Part shown: positions 1-8,377 of the stretch, in pieces | How positions within the stretch are numbered: position 1 is the stretch's first letter | Layout: each line of letters starts with the position of its first letter | Origin: Sphingobium sp. | Lineage (GTDB): Bacteria; Pseudomonadota; Alphaproteobacteria; Sphingomonadales; Sphingomonadaceae | NCBI GenBank assembly: GCA_013911745.1 | Contig: JACESO010000006.1 | Coordinates: 1-52,552, forward strand | Length of the DNA: 52,552 bases | Direction: 5' to 3' | Made by a program: the position numbers and the translations under genes | Notes under the pieces: model-generated | Database searches by the model: none | What the model saw: the letters and a program-made list of their open reading frames with translations, nothing else | What the model was told of the DNA's origin: nothing

Positions 1-1121
1 TCACCAATCAGTGCAATCTCGCCTGCACCTATTGCTACGAATTCGGCGCGGACAAGATCGCGACCCCAGCCGGCAAGCCCAAATATATGACTCTGGAGAC
101 GGCGAAGGCGTCGGTCGATCTGTTGATCGCAGAAGCCGCCAACCGGCCGTCGGTCCACATCACCTTCTTTGGCGGCGAAACCTTGATGAACTTCAAGCTT
201 CTGCGCGACGTGGTCGACTATGCCAATGCCGCCACTGCGGCGGCGGGGAAGGGGATTACCTACAGCCTCACCACAAACGCCACGCTGCTGACGCCGGAGA
301 TCGTGACATTTCTGTCCGACAACCGGATCGGCGTCACCGTATCGATGGACGGCCCACCCGAATTGCAGGACAAGCATCGGGTCTACAAGAACGGCAAGGG
401 CAGCTATGCGGTCATCGAGCCACGACTGCGCACGCTGATCGCCCATCACCGGACCCGCGCCGTAACCGCGCGCGTGACTTTGACCGAAGGCGTCACCGAC
501 GTCGTGCGAATCTACCGGCACCTCAAGGACGATCTGGGCTTTCACGAGGTTGGTTTCGCGCCTGTGACTACGGGCGAGACGCGGGCCTATTCCATCGATG
601 CCGACGGGATGGACAACGTGCTGGCGCAATTTAACCTGCTGGCGCAGGAATGGCTGGAATTCGCGCTGCGCGGTGAAATGCACGGCTTCACCAATGTCAG
701 CGAGACGATCAGCGAACTGATTTCGGGCGTCAACAAATCGCATCCCTGTGGCGCGGGCATGGGGCTGATGGGGGTCAGTCCTTCAGGCGACCTGTCGCCC
801 TGCCATCGTTTCACCGATGCCGACACCCATGTGATGGGCCATGTGTCGAGCGGCATCGACCGGGCCAAGCAGGGCGACTTTCTCAGCCGGGGCCATGTAG
901 GTGCCAAATATGACTGCCAAAGCTGCTGGGCTCGGCCGCTCTGCGCCGGCGGCTGTCATCATGAGGCCTTCGTCCGGTACGGCGATACCGGCCACGCCAA
1001 TCTCCATTATTGCGACTGGATCCGGCAATGGACCGACACCTGCCTGCATATCTACGGCGAGCTGGCCGTCAAAAATCCCGGTTTTCTAGAACGGTTCGCT
1101 GAACGAAAGGGGCTGTCATGA
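1..1121 (+). CDS. qhpD: QHNDH maturation radical SAM/SPASM enzyme QhpD (5' truncated)
   Basis: This is a radical SAM peptide-modifying enzyme. In the QHNDH system it forms the Cys-to-Asp/Glu thioether cross-links inside the small QhpC subunit, in the cytoplasm before export. The open frame runs in from the left edge (first full codon at base 3), so a start at the ATG at 87 would be wrong: the radical SAM motif CNLACTYC (CxxxCxxC) lies at about bases 12-35, upstream of it. About 372 residues are visible. The C-terminal SPASM region carries CGAGMG...C, then an exact Cx2Cx5Cx3C (CQSCWARPLCAGGC), then HYCDW, as expected for two auxiliary [4Fe-4S] clusters. The stop overlaps the qhpC start (ATGA). 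The next gene is unmistakably the QHNDH gamma subunit, which fixes the role. The N-terminus is missing because of the window edge, not because of a visible mutation. Confidence 0.93.
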   Translation, partial: TNQCNLACTYCYEFGADKIATPAGKPKYMTLETAKASVDLLIAEAANRPSVHITFFGGETLMNFKLLRDVVDYANAATAAAGKGITYSLTTNATLLTPEIVTFLSDNRIGVTVSMDGPPELQDKHRVYKNGKGSYAVIEPRLRTLIAHHRTRAVTARVTLTEGVTDVVRIYRHLKDDLGFHEVGFAPVTTGETRAYSIDADGMDNVLAQFNLLAQEWLEFALRGEMHGFTNVSETISELISGVNKSHPCGAGMGLMGVSPSGDLSPCHRFTDADTHVMGHVSSGIDRAKQGDFLSRGHVGAKYDCQSCWARPLCAGGCHHEAFVRYGDTGHANLHYCDWIRQWTDTCLHIYGELAVKNPGFLERFAERKGLS

Positions 1122-1498
1122 AGCATCTTCGTGCCATCAACAAAAAGGCGCGGCGCATCGACGACGCCGTGACGCAGATGGAAGCGGCGATCGAGGCCGC
1201 TGCCGCTTCCGGGGTGACGCCGCCCGACATGGAGGAGGATGTCGTCGCCCTGCAACAGGCACCGCGTCCGCATGTGCCGATGGGTTGCACCCTGTCTTTC
1301 TCGCCCGGCTGGGAAGTGGATGCCGGCGGCGGCACTGCAGGCCTCTGCCAGCCGGTGGAGCGCGACATCTATGACTGCTACGTCACCTGCTTCTGGCCGG
1401 TGCAGGTGCCCGATCATGTGAACTACTCGCCAGACTGGGCCAGCAATTGCGCCACGGCGACCAAGGATTGGCGCAATCTCGATCTGGTGTTTCCGTGA
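1118..1498 (+). CDS. qhpC: Quinohemoprotein amine dehydrogenase gamma subunit (CTQ carrier)
   Basis: This is the small catalytic subunit of quinohemoprotein amine dehydrogenase. It holds the cysteine tryptophylquinone (CTQ) cofactor that oxidises primary amines in the periplasm. The precursor is 126 residues. With a constant offset of 50, every cross-link residue known from the Pseudomonas putida structure is present: C57-E66, C77-D83 and C91-D99 (thioether pairs), and C87 with W93 (CTQ). Conserved stretches include PGWEVDA, GLCQP and KDWRN. The first ~50 residues form a charged, helical-looking leader with no classical signal peptide. This fits the leader that QhpE removes and QhpF helps export. 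C111 is an extra cysteine outside the known cross-links. The start overlaps the qhpD stop and the stop overlaps the qhpB GTG start, so translation is probably coupled. Confidence 0.95.
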   Translation: MKHLRAINKKARRIDDAVTQMEAAIEAAAASGVTPPDMEEDVVALQQAPRPHVPMGCTLSFSPGWEVDAGGGTAGLCQPVERDIYDCYVTCFWPVQVPDHVNYSPDWASNCATATKDWRNLDLVFP

Positions 1499-2598
1499 GG
1501 CGCGCGAGGCAGACAATCCGCTTGGCGCTGGCCGCTGGCCTAGCCTGTCTGGGCCCGCTTCCTTCTCAGGCAGCGACGCTGTTCATGGGCGCCTATCCCG
1601 ATGTGCTTCTGGTCTTTGACGAAAGCAGGGGCGCGGTGACGCAGAAGATCAAGCTGGACACGGGCCTGCCGACATCCATGACCCTGTCGGATGACGGCAA
1701 GCGCATCTATGTCTCGACCATCACCACCAGCGGGATCGAGGTGATCGATGCCGCCAGCCGCAAAGTGGTCAGCAAGTTCAGCCTGAACGACGGTCCCAGC
1801 CGGGTGCGCTTCTGGGGCGGGGTGCCGGACCCGGCCGGCCGTTATTTTTACACGATCATCAGCAAGATCGACAAAGAGATCGACCGCTACACCGTCAGCA
1901 AGCCGCTCTATGGCGTGATCGACCTGAAGCTCGGCAAGCTGGTGCGCACCGCCGAAATCGAAAAGGATGACGAGAAGGCGATTGGTGGCTACCGCGTCGC
2001 CTTCAAGGTATCGAGCGACGGCAAATATCTCTACGCCTTCGGCGAGAAGGTCATCATCATCGACACGGCGACGCTGAAGGCTACCGACCGTATCGACCTG
2101 GCCAAGCCTGAGGGAACGGGGCTGGAGAATGTCGGCTTCGGCGGCGCGCTGGAGACGCTGCGCACGCCCGACCAATATGTGTCCCTGTTCAACGCCGCCG
2201 ATCCCTATATCCACAGCAAGATGTTCGGCGTCGCGCGGTTCGACCTCAACAGCCGGCAATTCGATTTCACGCCGATCGGCCCGGCGCCCGCCGCCATGGC
2301 CGGGCTTGAGGTGACGCCGGATGGGAAGCAGGCCTACACCGTGGTCACCAACGGCACGCTGGGCGCCAAGCGATGCGAATTCTGGCATATGGACCTTTCC
2401 ACCAACGCCGTGGTGGACAAGGCGGAATTCCCCTGCCGATCGCGCTTTCGCTTCGGCATGTCGATGGATGGCAGGAAGCTCTACATATATGGCGCGAGCT
2501 TCGACATAGAGGTGTATGACGCGAAGACGTTGAAGCTCGAAGCCACTTGGGATCTGGGCAATGATGCGACTGGCGCAGGCATGGTGGCGGTGCCGTGA
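1495..2598 (+). CDS. qhpB: Quinohemoprotein amine dehydrogenase beta subunit
   Basis: This is the 367-residue beta-propeller subunit that packs against the QhpC subunit and the dihaem alpha subunit in the periplasmic enzyme. I chose the GTG at 1495 (GTGA overlap with the qhpC stop) because it puts a signal peptide right at the N-terminus: an Arg-rich start, a hydrophobic LALAAGLACLG core, then PSQA before the mature ATLFMGAYPDVL. The upstream in-frame ATG at 1447 would add 16 residues lying inside qhpC. The body shows repeated YVTN-like blades (for example SDDGKRIYVST, SSDGKYLYAFG, TPDGKQAYTVV, SMDGRKLYIYG). The family and the neighbours make the assignment firm. The stop overlaps the next start by GTGA. 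Confidence 0.92.
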   Translation: MRRARQTIRLALAAGLACLGPLPSQAATLFMGAYPDVLLVFDESRGAVTQKIKLDTGLPTSMTLSDDGKRIYVSTITTSGIEVIDAASRKVVSKFSLNDGPSRVRFWGGVPDPAGRYFYTIISKIDKEIDRYTVSKPLYGVIDLKLGKLVRTAEIEKDDEKAIGGYRVAFKVSSDGKYLYAFGEKVIIIDTATLKATDRIDLAKPEGTGLENVGFGGALETLRTPDQYVSLFNAADPYIHSKMFGVARFDLNSRQFDFTPIGPAPAAMAGLEVTPDGKQAYTVVTNGTLGAKRCEFWHMDLSTNAVVDKAEFPCRSRFRFGMSMDGRKLYIYGASFDIEVYDAKTLKLEATWDLGNDATGAGMVAVP

Positions 2599-3617
2599 AC
2601 CAATCTGACCATCCCGATACTTCGATGGCGGTGGCCATTCGGGGAAACGGGGTGGCCGCTGCCGCGTGCGCTTATTTGCTGAAAGGAGCCGGGCTGCGGG
2701 TCGCGAGTGAGGCCGCAAGCCGCCCGCCCTTGCCCAGTATGATGCTAAGCGAAGCCGCGTTGACGCTGATGCGTGATCTGTTCGGCCGCCGGGATCTGCT
2801 GGCCGACGCACCGCGCGTTCGCCGCCGACTGGTCGCGTGGGGCGGCGAACCGGTCATGGTGCCGCATGACGCGGTGCTGGCATCGGAACCCACCTTGCAG
2901 CGCGCTCTGGCTGTGCCAGCGGATGACGGGTCGAAGGGGGCACCCGATTTCACCATCCATGCCGCTCCCCCGCTGCCGGCAGGCCAACTTCACGTGTTCG
3001 GCGAGCGTCATGCTGTCGTTGCGCGTGTGCGACTGCGCGATCCTGCCTGCCGCGAAGAAAGTCGGATAGAGGCGGTCGAGGCCGGTTGGTTGTTCCTGGC
3101 TCCTGCGGGGGGAGAGGACGGGTGGCTGCTCGGCATAGGGGGAGACCTCGACGCCCTATTGGCGCAAAGCCGTCTGATCGCGCCAGTGGTCGAACCGATC
3201 GACGGACCGCCACAGGCCTTCCCGGCTGCGCCTCGCCTGCATCTGCCGCTGGTCGGTGGCGACTGGCTCGCCTGCGGCACGGCAGCACTGGGCTTCGACC
3301 CCATCTGCGGCGATGGTGCGGCTCAATCCGTAAGGCAGGCCATATTGGCGAGTGCGGTGGTGCGCGCGATCGCCGAAGGCGGGGATCAGGACGCATTGCT
3401 CGGCCATTATCAGGCGATGCTCATCGCCACGATGCGCCGGCATCTGCTGCTCTGCGCTCAGTTCTATGCCAATGGCGGGCAGGGCAATTGGTGGCGGGCG
3501 CAGCATCACGCACTGATTCAAGGACATGGCTGGTGCACCAGCCTGCTTGCAGAACTTCCCGAACCGCAATTCTCGCTGCAAGGGCTGCGGCTGGTGCCCC
3601 GGCGGGCTGCGGCTTGA
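2595..3617 (+). CDS. qhpG: Flavin-dependent tryptophan monooxygenase QhpG
   Basis: This is a probable FAD-dependent monooxygenase of 340 residues. In the QHNDH system this family hydroxylates the QhpC tryptophan to start CTQ formation. Visible features are an N-terminal dinucleotide-binding turn (IRGNGVAAAACAYLL, a GxGxxA variant, about residues 15-30) and the C-terminal FAD-contact motif of the PHBH-like class (GFDPICGDGAAQSVRQA, about residues 233-249). The sequence between is divergent, as expected for a protein-substrate enzyme. The start is the GTG overlapping the qhpB stop; an ATG at 2625 is an alternative that would shorten it by ten residues. The position between beta subunit and transporter matches qhp operons. 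The assignment rests on flavin motifs plus operon context. Confidence 0.82.
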   Translation: MNQSDHPDTSMAVAIRGNGVAAAACAYLLKGAGLRVASEAASRPPLPSMMLSEAALTLMRDLFGRRDLLADAPRVRRRLVAWGGEPVMVPHDAVLASEPTLQRALAVPADDGSKGAPDFTIHAAPPLPAGQLHVFGERHAVVARVRLRDPACREESRIEAVEAGWLFLAPAGGEDGWLLGIGGDLDALLAQSRLIAPVVEPIDGPPQAFPAAPRLHLPLVGGDWLACGTAALGFDPICGDGAAQSVRQAILASAVVRAIAEGGDQDALLGHYQAMLIATMRRHLLLCAQFYANGGQGNWWRAQHHALIQGHGWCTSLLAELPEPQFSLQGLRLVPRRAAA

Positions 3618-5362
3618 GCGGGCCGCAGCCTTCGCCGGTTGCCGATTGGGGCAGCTATCGCAAGCTGTTGCCCTATATCCGTCCCTATTGGCGGGGACTG
3701 TTGCTGGTGCTGGCGATCAGCCTGCTTTCGACGGCGCTGGGACTGGCGCAGCCTTATCTGTCCAAACTGATGATCGACCAGGCGCTGCTGCGGCGGGACA
3801 TGGGGGCACTGCTGCTGATTGCCGGCATCATGGTTGTGGTGACCGTACTCGGCTTTGGCGTCAATATCCTGGCGAGCTATCGCTATGTTCGATTGTCGGC
3901 GGCGATGCTCTACGACATTCGCGCCGCGCTGCTGCGCCATCTCCAGACACTGTCGCCGCGCTTCTACGCCAGCTTCCGGCTGGGCGACCTCGTCTCACGC
4001 ATGAACAGCGACGTCAGCGATGTGCAGCGCGTCGCGTCCGATACGCTGCTCTCTGTGGTGAGCAACCTGCTTTTCTTCGTCGGCTGTGTCGCAATGATGC
4101 TCTGGCTTGACTGGCGGCTGTTCCTGGTCGGCAGTGTGCTGGTGCCGGCAAGCCTGGCCGCGTTCGCTCACTATCAGCGCAAGTTGACGGCCCTGACCCG
4201 CGAGATGCGCGAGCGCGGGGCTGATCTGGGCAGCTTGCTGGTCGATACGGTAATGGGGATGCGCATCGTCACGGCGTTGCGCGCGGGCGAGCATGAGGTC
4301 GGGCGGTTCAAGGCAAAAAACGACGCTTTCGTCGGCGCGATGCTGAAGATGCAGATTGCGTCCTATATGACCAGTGCGCTGCCCGGTACGGTGATGACCG
4401 GCGCGACGTCCGCGCTGATCCTCTATGGCGGCTGGCGCATCATAGAGGGCGACATGAGCATTGGCACGCTGGTCGCATTCATGGCCTACCATATGCGACT
4501 GCTGTCGCCCATCCAGACACTGATGGGGCTGACGTCGGGACTGGCCTCAGCGCGCGTGTCGCTGGCGCGGATATTCGAACTGTTGGACACCAAGCCCGAT
4601 GTGATGGAACGCGCTGGGGCGGTCGCGATCGGGCCTATGCGGCAGGGCATCTGCTTCGACCGCGTCGGCATGCGCTACGATCGCGATGCGGTGCTGCACG
4701 AGATCAACCTCACCATCGAAGCTGGCTGCTTGTGCGCCATCGTTGGGCCGAGCGGAGCCGGCAAGTCTACCATGGCCGACCTCATGGTTCGCTATCTTGA
4801 TCCTTGTGCGGGCCGCATTCTGCTGGACGGCCGCGACCTGCGCGACATCCGGCTCGACGATCTGCGCCGTCAGGTGATGCTGGTCGATCAGTCGCCCTGG
4901 CTGTTCAATGACAGTATCGCCGCCAATATCGCCTTTGCTCTGCCTGACGCGCGCACCGCGGATATCGAAACAGCCGCCCATGCGGCCGGCCTAGACGCGT
5001 TCCTGATGCGCCTGCCGGGGGGTCTGGAGACCCGTTGCGGTGAACGGGGCCTGGCCCTGTCTGCGGGGGAGCGGCAACGCATCGTCATCGCCCGCGCCTT
5101 GCTGCGCCGGCCGTCGGTGCTGATCCTAGACGAGCCGACATCGGCACTGGACGGCGACACCGAAGCGCTCGTGGCCGAACGGCTGCGCAGCGCGCTGCCC
5201 GACGCTACGATCATCGTCATCACGCATAAGCCGGCACTGGCACGGATCGCAGACCAGGTGGTGACCATCGCCAACGGTCAGGCGCACGTCGCGCCGCAAT
5301 CCGCGCTGGATCGGCAGCCGCCTCCACAGCATCTCGACATGTTTTTGCCGGCCCATGCCTGA
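3614..5362 (+). CDS. qhpF: ABC exporter QhpF, fused membrane/ATPase half-transporter
   Basis: This is a type I ABC exporter half-transporter of 582 residues, expected to move the cross-linked QhpC subunit to the periplasm. The open frame extends far upstream (to 3086), but that part lies inside qhpG in another frame. The likely start is the TTG at 3614, forming TTGA with the qhpG stop and leading straight into YRKLLPYIRPYWRGLL and the first membrane helix. The membrane domain covers about residues 20-330. The ATPase has Walker A GPSGAGKS (about 378-385), an ABC signature LSAGERQR (about 482), Walker B VLILDEPTSALDGD (about 502-515) and the switch histidine in ITHKP. The signature has LSAGE in place of the common LSGGQ. 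The 3' end overlaps qhpE by 8 bp. Confidence 0.88.
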   Translation: MSGPQPSPVADWGSYRKLLPYIRPYWRGLLLVLAISLLSTALGLAQPYLSKLMIDQALLRRDMGALLLIAGIMVVVTVLGFGVNILASYRYVRLSAAMLYDIRAALLRHLQTLSPRFYASFRLGDLVSRMNSDVSDVQRVASDTLLSVVSNLLFFVGCVAMMLWLDWRLFLVGSVLVPASLAAFAHYQRKLTALTREMRERGADLGSLLVDTVMGMRIVTALRAGEHEVGRFKAKNDAFVGAMLKMQIASYMTSALPGTVMTGATSALILYGGWRIIEGDMSIGTLVAFMAYHMRLLSPIQTLMGLTSGLASARVSLARIFELLDTKPDVMERAGAVAIGPMRQGICFDRVGMRYDRDAVLHEINLTIEAGCLCAIVGPSGAGKSTMADLMVRYLDPCAGRILLDGRDLRDIRLDDLRRQVMLVDQSPWLFNDSIAANIAFALPDARTADIETAAHAAGLDAFLMRLPGGLETRCGERGLALSAGERQRIVIARALLRRPSVLILDEPTSALDGDTEALVAERLRSALPDATIIVITHKPALARIADQVVTIANGQAHVAPQSALDRQPPPQHLDMFLPAHA

Positions 5363-6011
5363 TCCGTTACGCATCGCCGTGATCGACAGCGGGGTTCAGT
5401 CGAGTCATCCCCATATCGACGCCGACAGACTGCTGCGCGGCCTTGCGATCGCGAAAGATGGTTCCGTGCTGGGGCAGGATACGGCTGATCGGCTTGGTCA
5501 TGGCACCGCTGTTACCGCTGCGATCCAGTATCAGGCACCCGATGCGATCTGCCTGCCCATCCGGGTCTTTCATGATGGGCTGAGCAGCACGGCGCGCGCG
5601 CTCGTGGCAGCGATCGAACTGGCCGTGGCCGAAGGTGTCGATCTCATCAATCTCAGCCTCGGCACCGTCAATTCGGCCCATCGCGATATTTTCGCGGCGG
5701 TCGCCGATCATGCTTTGGCCGCAGACATCTTGATCGTTGCCGCAAGGGACAATGAAGGGACACCCTGCTACCCGGGCAGTCTCAAGCAGGTCTTGGGCGT
5801 GGGCGTGGATTGGGACTGCCCGCAAAGCGACTACGCGATCCGCAACGGACTTGCCTTCGCGTCCGGCCGTGCGCGCCCGATTCCTGGCGTGCCGCAACGG
5901 CGCAATCTCTTCGGGGTCAGTTTCGCCGTTGCCAATATGGCCGGACTGATCGCTCGCCGCGGCAGGGTTGCTCCGGCTGATTGGCTTCAGTTGGCCGGCA
6001 CGTCCGGATAA
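5355..6011 (+). CDS. qhpE: Subtilisin-like maturation protease QhpE
   Basis: This is a compact cytoplasmic subtilase of 218 residues with no signal peptide, expected to cut the QhpC leader after cross-linking. The catalytic triad is readable: D11 (IAVIDSGV), H49 (LGHGTAV) and S189 (FGVSFAVANMAG). The serine block departs from the usual GTSxAxP: Thr is Val and Pro is Asn. The oxyanion-hole region reads VAARDNEG in place of AAGNxG. Short size and relaxed motifs fit a dedicated, single-substrate protease. The ATG lies 8 bp inside the end of qhpF. The 3' end overlaps the convergent sulfotransferase gene by 25 bp, which marks the end of the qhp operon. Confidence 0.86.
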   Translation: MPDPLRIAVIDSGVQSSHPHIDADRLLRGLAIAKDGSVLGQDTADRLGHGTAVTAAIQYQAPDAICLPIRVFHDGLSSTARALVAAIELAVAEGVDLINLSLGTVNSAHRDIFAAVADHALAADILIVAARDNEGTPCYPGSLKQVLGVGVDWDCPQSDYAIRNGLAFASGRARPIPGVPQRRNLFGVSFAVANMAGLIARRGRVAPADWLQLAGTSG

Positions 6012-8023
6012 GCGTCCACCAGTGGCCCGAGCGCGTCAGCCAGCGGCGTCAGCCAGGGCGAGAAGCGCTGCCAGTGGTCGACGCCGCTCGTATAGATGGG
6101 TTGCCGCACCTGTTCCGAACTCGCCGTGCGCACGGCGCGCTCATTGCGCCAGAAGGCGATACAGGCTTCCTCGAAATCTAGGCCAAGATAGGCGAGCAGC
6201 CGATCGACCTCTCCGACCGTGTCTGCCACCATGCGTTCGTAGATGACGCGGTAGACCTGACCGGGCGCCGCCGCATCATAGGCCGCCATCAGGGCGACAT
6301 AGTCGCGATAATAGCGGCCGATGTCGTGTAGGTCGTAGCTGAATGCCTGACCGCGGGCGAAATGCTGTTTCCATGCGGAAAAGCAGCAGCCCATCGGATG
6401 GCGTCGCGCGTCGATGATGCTGGCGTTGGGCAGGATCAGCTTGATGAGGCCCACATGCTGCCAATTGTTGGGCATCTTGTCGATGAACCGCGGTTTGCCG
6501 CTCTGGCGATGAACGCGGGTCTGTTCCACATATTCCTCGCCCAGCCGCTGCCGGTCCGCGCGCGAGAGCGAGGCGATCATAGCCCGGAAATCGGGAAATT
6601 CTCCGTCATCGACGCGCGATTGCAGGCGGCCGGCGATGACCATCATCTCGGGCAGTTCCATCGTGCCTTCGACCTGGCTGTGGCTCGAAAGGATTTGCTC
6701 GACCAGCGTAGATCCGGCGCGTGGCAGCCCGACGATGAAGATGGGATCGGGGGATGGGCAACCACCATCGCCCATCGTCGCGAGGAAAGGGGCGGTGAAC
6801 GTCGCCGCTGCCGCCGCCACCTCGGCGGAAAATTCATCGGCATCGTGCTGTATCATCGCGCGGCGCATCTGATTGCCAAGGCTGTAATGGCGGAAGGCAG
6901 CCTCGTCCGCCTTCCGGTCCTCCCACGCCTTGCCCAGCGAGAAATGAAGGTGGAAGGCGTCTTCGCCCTCACCTTGGCCATCCTGCGCCAGAGTCGCTAG
7001 CGCCTGCTCCATCGTGGCGATGTCGTCGGCGTCCAGCTTCACCGTCTTGAGATTGGCGAGGCTCCACCAGGCTTCACCCATCGTCGGGCGATGATCGACA
7101 GCCTGGCGATAGGCATGGACTGCGTCCGCCTGGCGACCCAGCGTCTTGAGCGCGTGACCCAGATTTTGCCAGACCTGCGGCTGATCGGGGCGCTCGCGCA
7201 GCAACCGCTGGTAGATGGCGCTCGCTCCCTCCTGATCGCCCAATCGCACCAGCACGGACGCGCGGATCAGGTCATAGCCAGGATTATGGATCGGCGACCG
7301 CGCCAATATCTCGGAATGAGCCAGCGCGTCGGGCAGCCGATTATTCTGCAACAGCAGGCGGATCAGGAAATCGCGCGCCAGATCGAAACCCGGCGCGAGA
7401 TCGAGGGCACGCTCGACCAGCGCCAATGCGGCGTTCATGTCGCCGCGCCGCCACTGGACTTCGCCACGCAAGCGGGTGCCGGCGGGATCGTCGCGCAGGC
7501 GTTTCGAACGGGTCAGCAGCATCGCGTCCGCTTCGTCCAGCCGACCTTCGTTCATCGCCATCGCCGCTTCGAGCAGGTCGCGGTCGCGGGACGCGGCATG
7601 GACGCCCGAAAGATCGGCGCGCCAGGCATCCGAATCGCGTCCTGCCGCGCGCAACGCGCGGGCCAGCAGAAACCAGCCGGCGGCCGCTGCCGGTTGCAGG
7701 CGGGTGAGCCTTTCAAGGGCAGCAATGGCCTGAGGCAGAGCGCCGGCGTCTCTCGCTGCCTGCGCCAGTTCCCACAAGATGGCCGCTACGTCCGGATGTT
7801 GACGGGCGAGGGGGCCAAGGCGGGCCAGGGCTGCCCTGGGTTTACCCAATCGCCTTAGCGCTTGGCCCACCAGCAATTCGGCGGGGGCAAGGCGTCCAGT
7901 GCGGCGCAGGATCGCCTCCGCCTGCGCAAGTGCCTTGTCAGGATGCGTGTCCAGCCAGCTCGCCGCTTGGGCCACGGCCGTCCGGACGCTTTCGGTAGCA
8001 GTAGCGGCGGGCGCCTTCTCCAT
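5987..8023 (-). CDS. TPR-repeat sulfotransferase family protein
   Basis: This 678-residue protein has an N-terminal tetratricopeptide region (about residues 15-340, repeated helix pairs such as LLVGQALRRLGKPRAAL and WQNLGHALKTLGRQADA) and a C-terminal sulfotransferase domain. The PAPS 5'-phosphosulfate loop is clear: DPIFIVGLPRAGSTLVEQIL at about 426-445, followed by ELPEM and, later, FIDKMPNNWQHVGLI and DARRHPMGCCFS, which resemble the PAPS-binding region and dimer motif. I see no signal peptide, so it is probably cytoplasmic. The substrate is unknown. Genes of this architecture are often found beside TonB-dependent receptors in sphingomonads, and here it is divergent from one. A role in making a sulfated ligand or modifying a protein is inference only. 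Confidence 0.85.
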   Translation of the reverse strand: MEKAPAATATESVRTAVAQAASWLDTHPDKALAQAEAILRRTGRLAPAELLVGQALRRLGKPRAALARLGPLARQHPDVAAILWELAQAARDAGALPQAIAALERLTRLQPAAAAGWFLLARALRAAGRDSDAWRADLSGVHAASRDRDLLEAAMAMNEGRLDEADAMLLTRSKRLRDDPAGTRLRGEVQWRRGDMNAALALVERALDLAPGFDLARDFLIRLLLQNNRLPDALAHSEILARSPIHNPGYDLIRASVLVRLGDQEGASAIYQRLLRERPDQPQVWQNLGHALKTLGRQADAVHAYRQAVDHRPTMGEAWWSLANLKTVKLDADDIATMEQALATLAQDGQGEGEDAFHLHFSLGKAWEDRKADEAAFRHYSLGNQMRRAMIQHDADEFSAEVAAAAATFTAPFLATMGDGGCPSPDPIFIVGLPRAGSTLVEQILSSHSQVEGTMELPEMMVIAGRLQSRVDDGEFPDFRAMIASLSRADRQRLGEEYVEQTRVHRQSGKPRFIDKMPNNWQHVGLIKLILPNASIIDARRHPMGCCFSAWKQHFARGQAFSYDLHDIGRYYRDYVALMAAYDAAAPGQVYRVIYERMVADTVGEVDRLLAYLGLDFEEACIAFWRNERAVRTASSEQVRQPIYTSGVDHWQRFSPWLTPLADALGPLVDAYPDVPAN

Positions 8024-8377
8024 AGCCCCTCACATTTGTGCGACTGCTAAGAATCCTATTGCCTTTGCAAGCGTCCGTCGAGCGAGTCTGTCGCAAATGT
8101 TTCAAAAACCCGCCGAGCAGCCGCTTGACACGCCGCGTCCTATCGGCAGTATCAGATTTAGGACGGTTGTTATGATTGCTGCAAGAGCGAGCCGTCCATG
8201 GGTGTAGATGACGTAGAATATGGCGGCGCCGGTGGGCGATCCTGAAGGATGAGTTCCTTTGGGCGCGCGTTTCTTTGACCTGTCTGGGTCGGGAGATGGA
8301 GCGCCGTCGAGAGAGAACCGGAACGCCGGGCACAAAAGGAGAGGACGAGTAGCAACGCATATCAGGGGGGTATTCGT
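8024..8377. other. Divergent spacer, sulfotransferase / TonB receptor
   Basis: These 354 bases separate two divergently transcribed genes and hold no convincing open frame. A promoter-like TTGACA sits at 8125-8130 on the plus strand. A ribosome-binding site (a G-rich run ending about 10 bases before the ATG) precedes the receptor start. I saw no clear long inverted repeat. Confidence 0.6.
8125..8155 (+). promoter_or_regulatory. Possible sigma-70 promoter for the TonB receptor
   Basis: A perfect -35 hexamer TTGACA (8125-8130) is followed after 19 bases by TATCAG (8150-8155), a weak -10 match with longer than ideal spacing. It faces the receptor gene, leaving a leader of about 220 bases. Seen in sequence; function is inferred. 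Confidence 0.25.

Noticed and set aside
1540-2811. 423-residue minus-strand frame opposite qhpB
   Set aside because: Low-complexity Arg/His/Val composition and no motifs; mirror of a high-GC coding sequence.
3086-3613. Long N-terminal extension of the ABC transporter frame
   Set aside because: It lies wholly inside qhpG in another frame, is Arg/Pro/Gly-rich like a shadow frame, and the transporter starts well at the TTG at 3614.
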